A stretch of 64,000 nt of DNA from contig NW_008705567.1 in the NCBI RefSeq assembly GCF_000186865.1, positions 1,119,757-1,183,756 of the forward strand. The letters are read 5' to 3'. This document shows positions 39,580-50,060 of this stretch, piece by piece. The stretch comes from Aureococcus anophagefferens (taxonomy: Eukaryota > Sar > Pelagophyceae > Pelagomonadales > Pelagomonadaceae). The position numbers and the translations under genes were made by a program. Below the pieces are notes generated by a model. That model ran no database searches. It saw nothing but the letters and a program-made list of their open reading frames with translations, and was not told where the DNA came from. Each line of letters opens with the position of its first letter. Position 1 is the first letter of the stretch.

Positions 39580-40458
39580 CGTGAGAGGGCTTGGGGCAGC
39601 GTCGGCTGCAGGTTCGGCTGGTGGTGCTCTGAATCAGTTCAACATCCTCTGAATCACTTCAACGGTGCCACGGAGGTGCGCTTCACCCACCACGGGTGGC
39701 CTCGCCACGAAGCTAGAACTACGAAACACACTCTCCGCCAGCACATCGCAATCGCACACGTGAGTCCACCCGCTTCGTGCAAGCGACACCTCTCCCCACT
39801 CTCCCCCATCCACCCTACCAACACCGCAATGCAACCGCGCGCGTCCTCGCGCCGCGAGACGCCGCGCGCGCCGCGCCGCGCGCCACGCCACCCACCACGC
39901 CATTGCAACGCGCGCGCCACGCACCACCACACCGTCGCACCGCTCACCCGCCCGCCGCGCCCACCCACCACCTCCCCCGTGCATTGCACCGCCACCCGCG
40001 CACCGCCGCGCGCGTTCACGCGCCGCGCCGTCGCCCGAGCCCGTCGGCGCGGCCGTCGACGTGCCCGAGTTCCTCGGCGCGCCCGGCGTGCCCGTCGTCG
40101 AGCTCGTCGGCGTGGCCGTCGGCATCACCGTCGTCGAGCCCGAGTTCGTCGGCGCGGCCAAGCCCGTCGGCGTGCCCGAGCCGATCGGCGCGCCCGAGCC
40201 CGTCGGCGCGGCCGTCGACGTGCCCGAGTTCCTCGGCGCGCCCGGCGTGCCCGTCGTCGAGCTCGTCGGCGTGGCCGTCGGCATGGCCATCGGCGCGCCC
40301 GAGCTCGTCTCGGCGCCCGAGGCCGCCGGCGAACCCGAGCCGGTCTCGGCGCGCTCGAGCCGGTCGGCGTGCCCGTCCCCGAGCCTCCCCCCGTCGAGAG
40401 TCTCCCGCTGCCGCCGCGCGCGCCGCGCTGACTCACGAAACCCGTAGGCACCAACACG
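39580..40458. other. Upstream region of the LHC gene with GC-rich repeats
   Basis: 879 bp between a divergent hydrolase and LHC starts. It moves from C/A-rich sequence (39770-40020, many CACCC and CGCGCC units) into a GTCGGCG-type tandem repeat (40032-40330). Frames run through it because of the repeat, but none has a supported start or domain. Confidence 0.5.
40032..40284. repeat. 94-bp direct repeat with 159-bp period
   Basis: Bases 40032-40125 recur identically at 40191-40284. Inside, shorter units such as GTCGGCGCGGCC and GTCGGCGTGGCC repeat with variation, so the array grew from small GC-rich units. On the minus strand it would read as a Thr/Ser/Pro/Gly-rich repeat, on the plus strand Val/Gly/Pro/Glu-rich; neither is supported as a gene. 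It ends about 170 bp before the LHC start codon. Confidence 0.85.
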
Positions 40459-41064
40459 ATGAACTCCAAGCTCGCGCTCCTCCTCCTCGCGCCCGCCGCG
40501 GCAATCTCATTCGGCTCCAAGAAGGCGACGACCGTCGCGAACCCCTTCGAGTCGATGCCCGGCGGCTTCGGCTGGGCGCAGTCGAAGGGACTAGCGTACT
40601 CGTTTGGCAAGCCGTTCAGCCAGGAGAAGTTCCCGGACCTCGTGCCCTACGTGCAGGAGGCGGAGATCAAGCACGCGCGCGTCGCCATGCTCGCGGCCGT
40701 CGGCTTCCCGCTGCAGGAGCAGTTCCACCCGCTCTTCGGCGGCGACATCGACGCGCCGTCCTACATTTCCTTCCAGATGACGCCCCTCCAGACCTTCTGG
40801 CCCATCGTCGTCTCCGCCATCTTCCTCCTCGAGGCCAACACGGCGCTCCAGACCTTCAAGGACCCGACGGAGGCGCTCTGGGCGCTCAAGGAGGACCACA
40901 AAGCCGGCGACTTGGGTTTCGACCCGCTCAACTTCGGCGCCAAGGCCGACCTCCGCGCCCAGGAGCTCGCCGTGGGCCGCCTCGCCATGCTCGGCATCGC
41001 GGGCATGGTCGCCCAGGAGGTCTCCACGCAGGCGTGGCTCTTCACCTGGTTCGAGACCATCTAG
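40459..41064 (+). CDS. Fucoxanthin chlorophyll a/c-binding light-harvesting protein
   Basis: 201 residues from ATG 40459. The signal peptide MNSKLALLLLAPAAAISFGS ends in an A-x-S-F motif typical of heterokont plastid proteins. Helix 1 has VQEAEIKHARVAMLAAVGF and helix 3 QELAVGRLAMLGIAGMVAQE, the two chlorophyll-binding LHC motifs (ExxHxR and ExxxGRLAM). A middle helix sits around PIVVSAIFLLEANTA. The protein sits in the thylakoid and passes light energy to the photosystems. The size fits FCP proteins. Absence of introns fits the gene family. A GC-rich repeat array lies just upstream. Confidence 0.95.
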   Translation: MNSKLALLLLAPAAAISFGSKKATTVANPFESMPGGFGWAQSKGLAYSFGKPFSQEKFPDLVPYVQEAEIKHARVAMLAAVGFPLQEQFHPLFGGDIDAPSYISFQMTPLQTFWPIVVSAIFLLEANTALQTFKDPTEALWALKEDHKAGDLGFDPLNFGAKADLRAQELAVGRLAMLGIAGMVAQEVSTQAWLFTWFETI

Positions 41065-41312
41065 GCCCCGACCCCGCCGTCGTTTTCTCGCATCGCCGGT
41101 CCGCGGCCCCCACGGTCGCGCGCCCCGCCTGTGTCCCCGCTCCTCTGTGTCTAATCGCCTACTGCTCTTATCTCACGAATTCGCTCGTCACACTCGATCC
41201 CTTTGGGCTACCGGAGGCGCGCCGCCGGCTGCACGGCGCGCGCGCGGTCGTCCGCCGGCTTCGCGTAGTGACGTGGCGGCGCAACCGCGCGGGCAGCAGA
41301 CCCGTGAGCACA

Positions 41313-43577
41313 TTACGCGCCCCCCTCCCCAACAACCCCCTTCCGCGGCTTCGTGGAGATGGGCTGCGTCGCGTCGAGCGCGCGCTCGAGGAGCGTCCGG
41401 AGGCGCCGGCGGAGCGGGTCGTCGTCGGACGCGACGTCGACGCGGAAGTTCGGCCCGTCCGCGCGGAACGTGCACGTCGCGGCGAGGTCGTCGAGGGTCA
41501 CGGCAAAGGCCGCGACGGCGGCCATCTTCGCGTCGGACCTCGCCGAGAGGTTCGACGCGGACCGGTCGCGGCCCTCGCCCTCCGCCGGCTCGTCGTCCGC
41601 CGGCGCGTCCGCGACGCGCTCGTCGCCGAAGTGGTCCACGAGCGCCGCCCTCAGGAAGGCCGCGGCGTCTTTGGCGCCGTGGGGGTCGTCGGCCGCGGAC
41701 GCGTCGGGCACGCAGCAGGGCCCCGTCGTGAGGAGCGCGGCGGGCGACGACTGGCAGTGGAGCGCGACGCAGACGACCGCGTCGGCCACGACGTCGCCCA
41801 GCGGGCTCGCGTCCCAGGCCAGCACGAGCTCCCGCGCCGCGTCGGCCTGGACGACGTCCACGCGCACGCAGCCGCCGACGTCGAGCGACGCCTCCGCGCC
41901 GGTCGCGGCCGCCGCTTCCTCGACGTCCGCGAAGGTCTGCGCCAGCAACGCCCGGAAGACGCCGACGTCGCTCGCGAGCTGGAGCCGCAGCGTCTGGCGC
42001 AGGGACGTCACGCTCAGGGGCGACGACTCCCGGAGCTCGTCGTCGGCGTAGAGCGTGCACCGCAGGTCCTTGGACACCAAGATCCCGGACTTGACGACGC
42101 GCCGCTTCTCCGGGGCCGCGTCCGCGTCGTCGGCGCGCCGCTTGTGCTTGAAGGGGTCCTCCTCCCGCGCGCCGACGCAGGCCACGCGCCGGTCGCGGGC
42201 GAAGCGCATGTTCACGGCCTGGCCGTTCTCCGGCGACGACACCGTCGGCCGCGACTCCGACGGCCACTTGCCCGTCTCCTGGACGAGCTTCCCCTTGAGC
42301 CGGCTCATCTCGTTCTTCTCGCCGTGGACCAACACAATATTGTTCGGCATCGTCGACTCGACGAACTGGAAGTTCTGGAAGTAGTCGACGTGCGCGCTGA
42401 ACGAGATCGACACGACGGTGCACCGCCGCGGCTGCGTCCGCCCGTCCTGCGTCTTCACCTCGTCGGGCTCGCTGAGGATCTGTTTTGCTAGAGTGCCTTC
42501 GACCGAATACCCCGCAATCACGACCCCGTTGCGCTCCGACGACGCCCAGCGGTCGAAGAGCTGGCGGCTCACGCCCGACTGGAGCATGCCCGGCGCCGCG
42601 AGGACGACGACGGGCCCCGAGTCGTCGAGGTCGTCGATGGACGCGAGGTTCTGCACGTGGTCGAACTTGAAGGGGTTGGAGATGTCCATCTGGTCGCGCA
42701 CGTGCATGTTCATCATGTTGATGTAGGTCTGGTAGACGCGGAGCGCGCGCGAGGCCATTTTGGAGGCGTAGAAGACGGGCACGCGCTGCAGGTCCTCGCG
42801 CTCCTTCCAGTACTCGTCTAAAATCAGCAGCAGCTCCTGGGCCCGCCCGAGAGCGAAGACGGGGATGAGGCAGCGGCCGCCGCGCTGCACGATGCGCTCG
42901 ATGGTCGACGTGAACAGCGCCTCCCGGACGTCGCGGCTCTCGTGCTTCTGCGTGCCGTAGGTGCTCTCCATGATGAGCACGTGGGGCTCGAGCGTCGGCA
43001 CCTCCGCGGGCACCAGATGCCGGTCCTCCTCGAGGGAGTAGTCGCCCGTGTAGAGCAGCCGGACGCCGCCGATCTCGATCATGAACATCGCCGCGCCCAG
43101 GACGTGGCCCGCGTTGTAGGACCAGAAGCGGATGCCCTCGTGCTCCACGACCTGGTGGAAGTCGACGAGCTCGACGCGGTCGCAGCACCGCGCCAGGTCC
43201 TCCTCGTCGTAGAGGCCGCCCTCGCCGCGGTCGTCCTGCGGCAGGAGGCGGATGTAGTCCGACAGCAGCATGCGCATGACGGCCTTCGTCGGGTGCGTCA
43301 TGAAGACGCGGCCCTGGAAGTTCGTCTTCTCCGTGATGTAGGGCACGCCCGCGGCGTGGTCGATGTGGAAGTGGCTCACGAGCATGAGGTCGACCTCGCT
43401 CAGGTCGACGGTGTCGAGGAAGGGGAGCGCGTCGAGGCCGCTGCGGCCCGGGTGGATGCCGCAGTCCAGCAGCACCGTGCGCCCGCGGAACTGGATGAGG
43501 TGGCAGGACCGCCCGACCTCCTGGCCGCTCCCGAGGGGCGTGATCGTCAGCGTGTCCTCCAGCGGCTGCGCCGCCAT
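41313..43577 (-). CDS. CPSF3: CPSF73 pre-mRNA 3'-end endonuclease
   Basis: 754 residues from ATG 43577 (MAAQPLEDTLTITPLGSGQE). The metallo-beta-lactamase core shows LVSHFHIDHAAG (His69, His71, Asp73, His74), WSYNAGHVLGAAM and YTGDYS. The beta-CASP domain includes MESTYGTQKHESRD, CLIPVFALGRAQELL, PGMLQSGVSRQLFDRW and VSISFSAHVDYFQNF, and the fold ends near LVHGEKNEM. The C-terminal 280 residues match the variable CPSF100-binding part. The enzyme cuts pre-mRNA before polyadenylation and histone mRNA ends. An upstream extension rich in Pro and Arg (ATG near 43757) is possible but unlikely. It is divergent from the 1194-aa gene. Confidence 0.95.
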   Translation of the reverse strand: MAAQPLEDTLTITPLGSGQEVGRSCHLIQFRGRTVLLDCGIHPGRSGLDALPFLDTVDLSEVDLMLVSHFHIDHAAGVPYITEKTNFQGRVFMTHPTKAVMRMLLSDYIRLLPQDDRGEGGLYDEEDLARCCDRVELVDFHQVVEHEGIRFWSYNAGHVLGAAMFMIEIGGVRLLYTGDYSLEEDRHLVPAEVPTLEPHVLIMESTYGTQKHESRDVREALFTSTIERIVQRGGRCLIPVFALGRAQELLLILDEYWKEREDLQRVPVFYASKMASRALRVYQTYINMMNMHVRDQMDISNPFKFDHVQNLASIDDLDDSGPVVVLAAPGMLQSGVSRQLFDRWASSERNGVVIAGYSVEGTLAKQILSEPDEVKTQDGRTQPRRCTVVSISFSAHVDYFQNFQFVESTMPNNIVLVHGEKNEMSRLKGKLVQETGKWPSESRPTVSSPENGQAVNMRFARDRRVACVGAREEDPFKHKRRADDADAAPEKRRVVKSGILVSKDLRCTLYADDELRESSPLSVTSLRQTLRLQLASDVGVFRALLAQTFADVEEAAAATGAEASLDVGGCVRVDVVQADAARELVLAWDASPLGDVVADAVVCVALHCQSSPAALLTTGPCCVPDASAADDPHGAKDAAAFLRAALVDHFGDERVADAPADDEPAEGEGRDRSASNLSARSDAKMAAVAAFAVTLDDLAATCTFRADGPNFRVDVASDDDPLRRRLRTLLERALDATQPISTKPRKGVVGEGGA

Positions 43578-43993
43578 CTGTTTAGCGGCGGCGCCGGCCG
43601 CGGCGCGGCGGCGCGAGCGCGCGGGCCTTGCGGGTGCGCGTCGCCGGCGTCGCGGCGGCGGCGATGCGGGTGGCGGCGGCGCAAGCACGGTGCGCGCGCG
43701 GCGCGAGGTGGCGGCGGCGGCGGTGCGGCCGGCGAGCTCTCGATCGGGCCTGGTCATCTTCGCCGGCAGGTGATTGGTGAAGCTCCCCTTGTCGCAAACG
43801 GCAGCATCCTCTCCGTCGCGCCGGCCGAGCACCGCGACCAAAACTGTCGGCGCCGCGCTGGGAGAGCGTCGTCGGTAGTGGCAGGCCTGACCGCTGGGTC
43901 GTCGTCCAGCTCCTTGAGATCTCCGGAGTCGTCGCGGCGGCGCCGCCGACCGCCAAAACCGGGCAGCCTCGCACAAAGGCGGCAGCCCGCGCC

Positions 43994-46900
43994 ATGAAGG
44001 GCTCCAACTCGCCCAAGTCGCGCCGGCCGCCCAAGTCGCCGACGAGCGGCGTGAGCTTCGGGCGCGGCGAGACGCCGTCGTCGCCGAGCGTGCGCTTCCG
44101 CGACGAGACGCAGGCGTCGCTCGAGGAGCCCGGCGGCGGCCTGAACATCCGGAGCGCCGGCGGCGGGGCGCCCGGCGCGCTCCGGAGCTCGCTGAAAAAA
44201 CGGGCGTCGCCCAAGGAGGCGCAGCTGCGGCCCGCGCGGCGCGCGTCCGTCGTCGCCGTCGACGACCAGTCGTCGCTGCCGGGCGTGCCGGACCGCGCCG
44301 AGGAGGTCCGCGCGTGGTCGCCGGGGGTCCCGGTTCGCTTCTCGGGCTCGGACATGAAGAGCCTGAAGAAAGAGCCCGTACCGGACCTCGCGCGCGAGAA
44401 GCCCGCGGCGGAGCGCTTCGCGACGACGGCGAACATGGCGAACTTGATCAAGCTCGGCATCGGGAAGTTCGGGAGCAGCTCGGGCTCGCGGCGGCCGTCG
44501 GGCGTGTCCGAGTTCGCCGAGGAGGACGAGGAGGAAGAGGAGGACGACGACTCCGAGGAGCTGCGGAAATCGACGCGGCGCGGGAGCTCCTTCCGCGGGT
44601 CGAAGAAGAAGCTGTCGTTCTCGGCGCTCGCGCGGCGCTCCGCGGCGCGGTCCTCCGCGCGCGAAGCGGACCGGCTCCGCGCGGAGTCGTCGATCCGCGA
44701 CGCGGAGCGGCGGACCCAGGTGCGGAACCTCGAGGCCGTGGAAGCCTTGGGCGTGGGCGCGGGCGACTACCGCCAGGACGGCGACCTCGCGGCCTACACG
44801 CCCGAGGCGCTGACGAGGCGCCAGCGGCTGCGCCACGACGCGGACGTGCTCCGGCTCATGGGCGCGTTCTTCGACGCGCTCTCCGAGACCTTCGAGAAGG
44901 TGGAGAAGCACGCGGGCAAGTTCACCGTATTCCTCAACAAGGGCAAGCACGAGGCGGAGAAGCGCCGCGAGGAGAAGGCGGCCGACGCCGTCGCCGCGGC
45001 GACGGTCCGCGAGGTGTTGCGCGAAGACGACTCGTCGGCGCCGGCGCCGGCGCCGGACCCCTTGGTCGCCGAGGGCGTCGCGCGCGCGACGTCCGCGGGG
45101 GGCTACGAGGAGCTCGTGCCGCGGGAGACCCTGTTCGACTTCGAGGTGGCCATGTGCAAGGCGCTCTTCGATCCGTTGGACTTCGACCTCGCGGAGGTCC
45201 GGCGCACGGTCGACGACGAGCTCCGCAACGATTTCGGGGATGCGGTCACCGTGGGGCGGGAGGCCTTCTACGACTCCCTCTTCGAGACCGTGGACGTCTG
45301 GGCCGAGACGTGCGAGGCCGCGGAATACGCGTCGCTGCTGGAAGATCTGCACGCGCGCGTCGTCGAGGGCCTGAGCCTCAAGACGCAGGAGCGCAAGGAC
45401 CGGGAGGCGCTGCGCGCGCTGGTCGCGCCGGCCCTCGAGCGCGAGCGGCCGACCCTCGGCGGCGCGCTGTCGGAGAGCGACGTCGAACGGCCCGAGTCGA
45501 AGTGGGGCCTGAGCCGCGACGCGTCGCTGGCGTCGACGGCGGCGGGCGCCCTCGAGGAGGAGGACACGCACAGCGCGGCGTCGCGGTCCTTTGTCCGGAA
45601 CTCCTTCGAGGCGGGCGACGCCGCGCCGCCGCGCGCGGGCCGCGGCTCGGACGCGGCGACGATCGCTTCCGACCTCCGCGCGTCCGTCGTCAACGTCGAG
45701 ATGGGCTTCGTGCCGACGGCGCCGCCGTCGGAGCGGGCGGACCTGCGGGGGAAGCTCCACGGCGAGGCCGCGCGGCGCGTCCGCGAGCTCGGGCGCCTGC
45801 TGGAGCTCGTGCGGGTCACGCACTGTGCCGAATTCAACCACTGGTTTGGGTGGTCCTGACCAAACTTCAGAACTCTCTAGCTCCGTCAAATCGATGTCGA
45901 TTCGACTGATTTTTGGACGAATCGATTGCTCTCGTTGCGTTCTCGAAGCACGGTAGAAGAGCTCGCGTCGAAACCGTCGCATACGCGCACATTGAAGTCG
46001 GGTTGAATATTTGATTTCCACACAGGCCACGCAGGCGCGGTTCCGCGGCGTCGTCTTCCGCCGGTTCCGCCGGCGCTGGATCCGCAAGCTGCGGCGGCGG
46101 CCGAAGGCGCGGCCGCCCGTGCGCGACAGCGACACGTGCCCCGAGGATCTCAAGGGTCTCTTGAGCGTGCGGAACGTGCCGAAGCCGCTGGACCCGCGGG
46201 CGCCGCCGGAGCTCGCCGCGGCGATGTCCCGCGTGCTCGTCTTCGCGGCGATGCGCGAGGCGCTCGCCGCCGGGGGCTGGGCGCGGCCCCTGGGCTGGCA
46301 GATGGATGTGGCGAGCGGCGGCGACGTGGCCGACTGGGCGCTCTTCGACGACGCGACGACGCTCGCGAGCTCCGCGGCGCCCGCGGGCGCCGCGACGGCG
46401 GAGGCCTGCGAGCTCCTCGACGGCGTGCTCCGCCGGCTCGGCCGGCGCGTCGACTGCCGCTTCGATGTCTTGGCCTCCTGGGGGCTGCGGGTCCTGGCGG
46501 ACCGGCGCTGCCCGGCGATCGTCGAACGGGGCGACGAGCCCCGGCTCACGTACCCCTGCGGCGTCGTCGGCGTCGGCGGCGTCGACGTGCGCCACGGCTA
46601 CGAGTTCCTGGCGACGCTCGCCGCGGCGGAGCACGCGTCGACGAAGCAGTCCTACCTCTTCCGCGGGCTCACGCCGTTCGCGCGCGCCGTGCTCCCGAAG
46701 GAATTCGAGACCGCGCAGCGTTTAGGCGAGCTCAGCAAACCGTCGACGGAGGGCGACTCCCTCGGCCTCTTCCGCGGCCTCGAGGGGACGTCCGTGTCGT
46801 CGCCGCAGCCGTCGCTCGAGCTCGAGGACGCCATCCTGCGGACCGCGGACGACGCGCTCGCCGAGGCGCGGGGCGCGCTGGAGGGCACGGTCGGCGACAC

Positions 46901-47989
46901 CGCGGTCCGCGAGCTCTTCTCCCACGACCCGTCGGCGCCCCGGGGCGTCGTCGTGACCTTCGCCTGCTGCGACGACGACGACCTCGCCGCGGGCCTCGTC
47001 GCGGACGTCGAGGGGGGGCTCTTCGCGCCCGCCAGGGCAGCACAAGAGAGCGAAATTCCCAACTTCAAAGGCTCATATCTCGGCCATTTTCCACTCGTTT
47101 CGGCTGATTTTTGGACGAGTGATCATCTCTCGGAACGGCCTCGAACGTGAACGTCTTTCTTTGGAACGCGCGCGCGCGGAACACTCACGTTGAAGCGATG
47201 TTGAATCACCCTTGTGCTGCCCAGGCGCCCGCGTCCGGGCTCCCGCCGCCGTCGCGCGGCGACCGCGCGGCGCTGCGGCGCGTCGCGCGCGCGCCGCCGG
47301 ACGAGCTCCTCGGACGTTTGGCCGACTTTTTGCAGACCTACCGCGAGGACCGGAGCGTCGCGTCGGCGCCCGTGGAGGGCGAGCTGAGCCTGCCGCGCGC
47401 GATCCGCGCGACGGCGCGCCTCAACGAGACGCTCGCGACGTCCGCGACGTCGGCCAAGGCCGCCATCGAGGCGCTGGGGGGCTTGAAGGCGCGGCGCGAC
47501 GCCGAGGAGCGCAAGCTCCGGGTCTACGAGCGCCGGCTGCACAAGGCGCCGCCGGAGGTCGTCGTCGCGCACTCGCCGACGCCCCTGGTGAAGCTCAACG
47601 AGCTCCTGGACACGTCCGTCGACGCGACCTTCGCGACCTTCGAGACGCGGCGCGTCAACTGGAGCGAGCAGCTGGAGCTCGGGCGCGTGTCGCCGACGTC
47701 GCGGACGCGCCTCTTCCGCGAGGGCGGCTCGAAGCCGGGCACGGCGCACTCGTTCGACTCCGAGTACCGCGGCAGCTCGGCCTACTCCGTGTCCCAGTAC
47801 CGGCTCGACACGGCGCCGGGCGAGCCGACGGCGAGCCCGCCGAGCCGCCGCCTCGACTCGCCGCGCGCGCGGAGGCCGCCCCGGCCCCGGACGAAGCTCG
47901 AGATCGCGCTCGCCGTCGACCCGAAGCTCGTCGAGCCCGTGAAGACGCTCAGCCGCGTCCCGACGACGCCCGCGAGCCCGCGGGGGTAA
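43994..47989 (+). CDS. 1194-residue protein of unknown function with two introners
   Basis: Exons 43994-45814, 46026-47024 and 47225-47989 (607, 333 and 254 codons). Residues 1-200 are disordered, Ser/Pro/Arg-rich with an acidic run. From about 210 the protein is helical: DADVLRLMGAFFDALSETFE, LFDFEVAMCKALFDPLDFDL, FYDSLFETVDVWAETCEAAE. The middle exon starts basic (RFRGVVFRRFRRRWIRKLRR). The last exon has LLGRLADFLQTYREDRS and a coiled coil, ending in a Ser/Pro/Arg tail. I do not recognise it; helical plus disordered layout is common among ciliary and cytoskeletal proteins of protists. ATG 43994 (GCGCCATGAAGG) is well placed. Both introns are phase 0. Confidence 0.75.
45815..46025 (+). mobile_element. 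Introner, family 1 copy 2, 211-nt intron
   Basis: The element 45823-46025 begins CTGTGCCGAATTCAACCACT and ends TTGATTTCCACACAG, flanked by GTCACGCA (45815-45822) and GCCACGCA (46026-46033). Removing 45815-46025 (GT-AG) joins GTG CGG to GCC ACG CAG in phase 0. The left terminus has drifted from CTGTGTGG. The pre-insertion codons were probably GTC ACG CAG, so one T-to-C change has since occurred in the right copy. Confidence 0.88.
47025..47224 (+). mobile_element. Introner, family 2 copy B, 200-nt intron
   Basis: The 192-bp element 47033-47224 has termini CAGGGCAGCACAAG and CTTGTGCTGCCCAG between perfect duplications GCGCCCGC (47025-47032, 47225-47232). A compensating change in both termini (GGAC to GCAC, GTCC to GTGC) keeps them complementary. 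Removing 47025-47224 (GC-AG) joins CTC TTC to GCG CCC GCG in phase 0. There is no GT donor near the left edge, so the GC of the duplication is the only reasonable donor. Confidence 0.92.
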
Positions 47990-48018
47990 GGTTCGGCGGT
48001 GCCACACACAAAGAACGG

Positions 48019-48885
48019 TTAGGTCGCGTCGGCGACGGCGCCGCGGGCCATGGCCGGCGCCGCGGGCGGCGCCGCGGGCGCCGCGGCGACCTGGGGCGGC
48101 GTCGGCGGCGGCAGGTCCACCGTGAGCTCCTTCGGCGGCGGGTCCGGCACGTGGACGTCGACGACGCGGCCGTCGGGCGCCGCGACCTGGAGCGTCGCGC
48201 CGCCGGGCGTGCCTGTGTGGAAATCAACCACTGGTTTGGGGGGTCCCCACCAAACTTCAGAACTCTCTAGCTCGGTCAAATCGAAGTCGATTTGGCTGAT
48301 TTTTGGACGGATCGATTGCTCTTGTTGAGTTCTCGAGGCACAGCCGAAGAACTCGCGTCACATTGAAGTTCGCTTGAAGATTTGATTTCCACACAGGGGC
48401 GTGCCCGGCGGTACGGCGACGGCCATCGTCCCAGATGCGGGGTCGTAGCTGGACGAGAGAGCGGCAGCGTCGTTCCCCGGCGCCCAGGAAAAGAGGATCG
48501 CCGGCCCCGCCCAGCCGTTGGGCGCCGCGCAGCGCTCGATGGCGCGCGCCTGGATGCCATGCGGCTCGAAGAGGGCCCGCCGGCGCCGGCAGAGCGCGTC
48601 CGCGTGCACGGCCCAGTCGCGCCGCGCGCCGCCAAAGCGGCCGACGCAGGCCACGCAGCAGGGGCAGCAGGACTCGGCGCCCGTGGGGCCCAGACCCGGC
48701 AGGTCGCCGAGCTCCTTGGCGAAGGCGGCCCAGGCGCCCGGCGCCACGCCCCGGTGCCCGAGGCCCGCGGGCAGCCCCACGGACGACATCCTGTGGGCGC
48801 TCTTGGCGCCGCCGCAGGGGCGCAGGTCCTCGTGGAAGAAGACCGTCGTCGACGCCAGCGTCTCGTGCGTCTCCGGGAAGTCCAT
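48019..48885 (-). CDS. Small cysteine-rich protein of unknown function, with an introner
   Basis: Exons 48885-48405 and 48212-48019 give 224 residues. The first exon reads MDFPETHETLASTTVFFHED and has a Cys cluster (GAESCCPCCVACVGRFGG) that could bind metal or be acylated. It then runs through LFEPHGIQARAIERCAAPNG and WAGPAILFSWAPGND. The second exon is TPGGATLQVAAPDGRVVDVH, then a Pro/Ala tail ending ARGAVADAT. The PPG.P......P.G segment resembles the Gly/Pro-linked beta strands of LITAF-neighbour or VPS-like tails only loosely. I do not recognise it. The intron is phase 1; skipping it restores PPGTPGGATLQ. Confidence 0.65.
48213..48404 (-). mobile_element. Introner, family 1 copy 3, intron of a minus-strand gene
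   Basis: The 184-bp element 48213-48396 has perfect termini CTGTGTGGAAATC and GATTTCCACACAG between duplications GGGCGTGC (48205-48212, 48397-48404; GCACGCCC on the gene strand). On the minus strand the intron 48404-48213 begins GC and ends AG, phase 1, and splicing restores CCG CCG GGC ACG CCC GGC. The element is inverted relative to its host gene when compared with copies 1 and 2. Confidence 0.92.
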
Positions 48886-49092
48886 AAGCCGAGTCGTGGC
48901 CGTGGATGCCCGAAAGTTCAACCACGACAAGGGAAGCCTCAACGTCGCTGCTCCTTTGCCCGAGGTCGGCTCGGCGCAGTCGCCGCCCGCAGCGTCGCGC
49001 CGCGGCGCCCGGCACCTTTGCTCGAGAGGCGAGCATCGGCTTCGGCCGTCGCCGCCCGCAGCGTCGCGCCGCGGCGCCCGCACCGCCCACCC

Positions 49093-49728
49093 ATGCGGGT
49101 CTCCTTCAGCGCCCAGACCCGCAGCGACGGCGAGACCTGCAGCTGGTGCAAGCTCGTGGGCGTCCAGGACGTCGAGCGCACGAAGCTCACCTACTGCCGC
49201 CCCTGCTGGCGCGCGCGGCGGGTCTGCGTGAACTACTGCTCGCGGCGGTGCCAGGCGGACGCGTGGCGCGCGGGCCACAAGGTCGAGTGCGCGTCGACAA
49301 GCTGGTCGCCCGCGCAGCACGGCAAGCACGACCCCGTCGTCCGCGCGTACGTCGCGCGGCTCACGAACGACGTCATGGTCCGCACGCTCATGTGGCGGCG
49401 CGAGCCGAGCTACGCGAAGCGGCTCTACCTGAACCGCGTCCTGCCCTACCTCCTGACCTACGACGCCGACGTGCCGCGGGGCTGGGCCCCGGAGCCGCGG
49501 CTCTTCCGGCCGGAGCTGCGCACCTACGTGTCGCGGCTCACGAACGAGGTCGCCTGCTACCTCCTCATGTTCCGCCGCGAGCGCCGCGTCGCCCGCGTGC
49601 TCTGGAAGGAGCGGATCCTGCCCTTCCTGCTCGACGGCGGCACGCGGCCGCCGCCGAGCTGGCGCGGCGCCGGGCCCGCGGCGACGCGGCCCCTGCCCAC
49701 GGCGGCGCCGGGAGCTCCAGGGCCTTAA
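49093..49728 (+). CDS. MYND-type zinc-finger protein
   Basis: 211 residues from ATG 49093. Residues 14-60 carry the MYND-like zinc ligands CSWC, YCRPC, CVNYCSRRCQADAWRAGHK and VEC; spacing in the first pair is stretched (a longer loop with ARRVC). Two related helical segments follow: YVARLTNDVMVRTLMWRREP and YVSRLTNEVACYLLMFRRER, each followed by LPYLL or LPFLL, so the second half is an internal duplication. MYND fingers bind proline-rich partners in transcription repressors. No SET domain is present. The tail is Pro/Ala-rich. Start is right after an imperfect direct repeat at 48966-49081. Confidence 0.8.
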   Translation: MRVSFSAQTRSDGETCSWCKLVGVQDVERTKLTYCRPCWRARRVCVNYCSRRCQADAWRAGHKVECASTSWSPAQHGKHDPVVRAYVARLTNDVMVRTLMWRREPSYAKRLYLNRVLPYLLTYDADVPRGWAPEPRLFRPELRTYVSRLTNEVACYLLMFRRERRVARVLWKERILPFLLDGGTRPPPSWRGAGPAATRPLPTAAPGAPGP

Positions 49729-50060
49729 ATTCGATGACGTAGGATACGCGGCTCGCAACTCTGCTCTCCGTCGGCAAAGCGCGGCGGAAGTCACCGTTCG
49801 ACGAACCCTGTTTCTTCGGGTCCTGCCCGCCGATCGCGCCGGGCTCCGCGGCGCGTTCGCGGCGCGCCCCACTCCGCGAACGACGTGTTGCACGCCTGGT
49901 CCGACCCGTCCGCTGTGTCCGTCAACGACGAAGGCCTCGACGAGCGGTGCCCGCGGTCGCAGTGAGGGCACTGTGAAGCCGATCCGAAGCCGGCTTCGGC
50001 ACGCTTCGGCTTCAGAATCAAGGTCCCAGCGCCATCAACACTCGTTACCGCCCCGAAACT
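49729..50060. other. Intergenic region
   Basis: 332 bp between the MYND gene and the plastid-targeted gene. Nothing is recognised in it; it should hold the promoter of 50061. Confidence 0.5.

Noticed and set aside
39777..42491. 904-codon plus frame through the repeat, LHC and CPSF73
   Set aside because: It overlaps LHC in another frame and CPSF73 antisense, both well supported.
48966..49081. Direct repeat CGCCGCCCGCAGCGTCGCGC upstream of MYND
   Set aside because: Two short GC-rich copies only; no sign of mobility or function.
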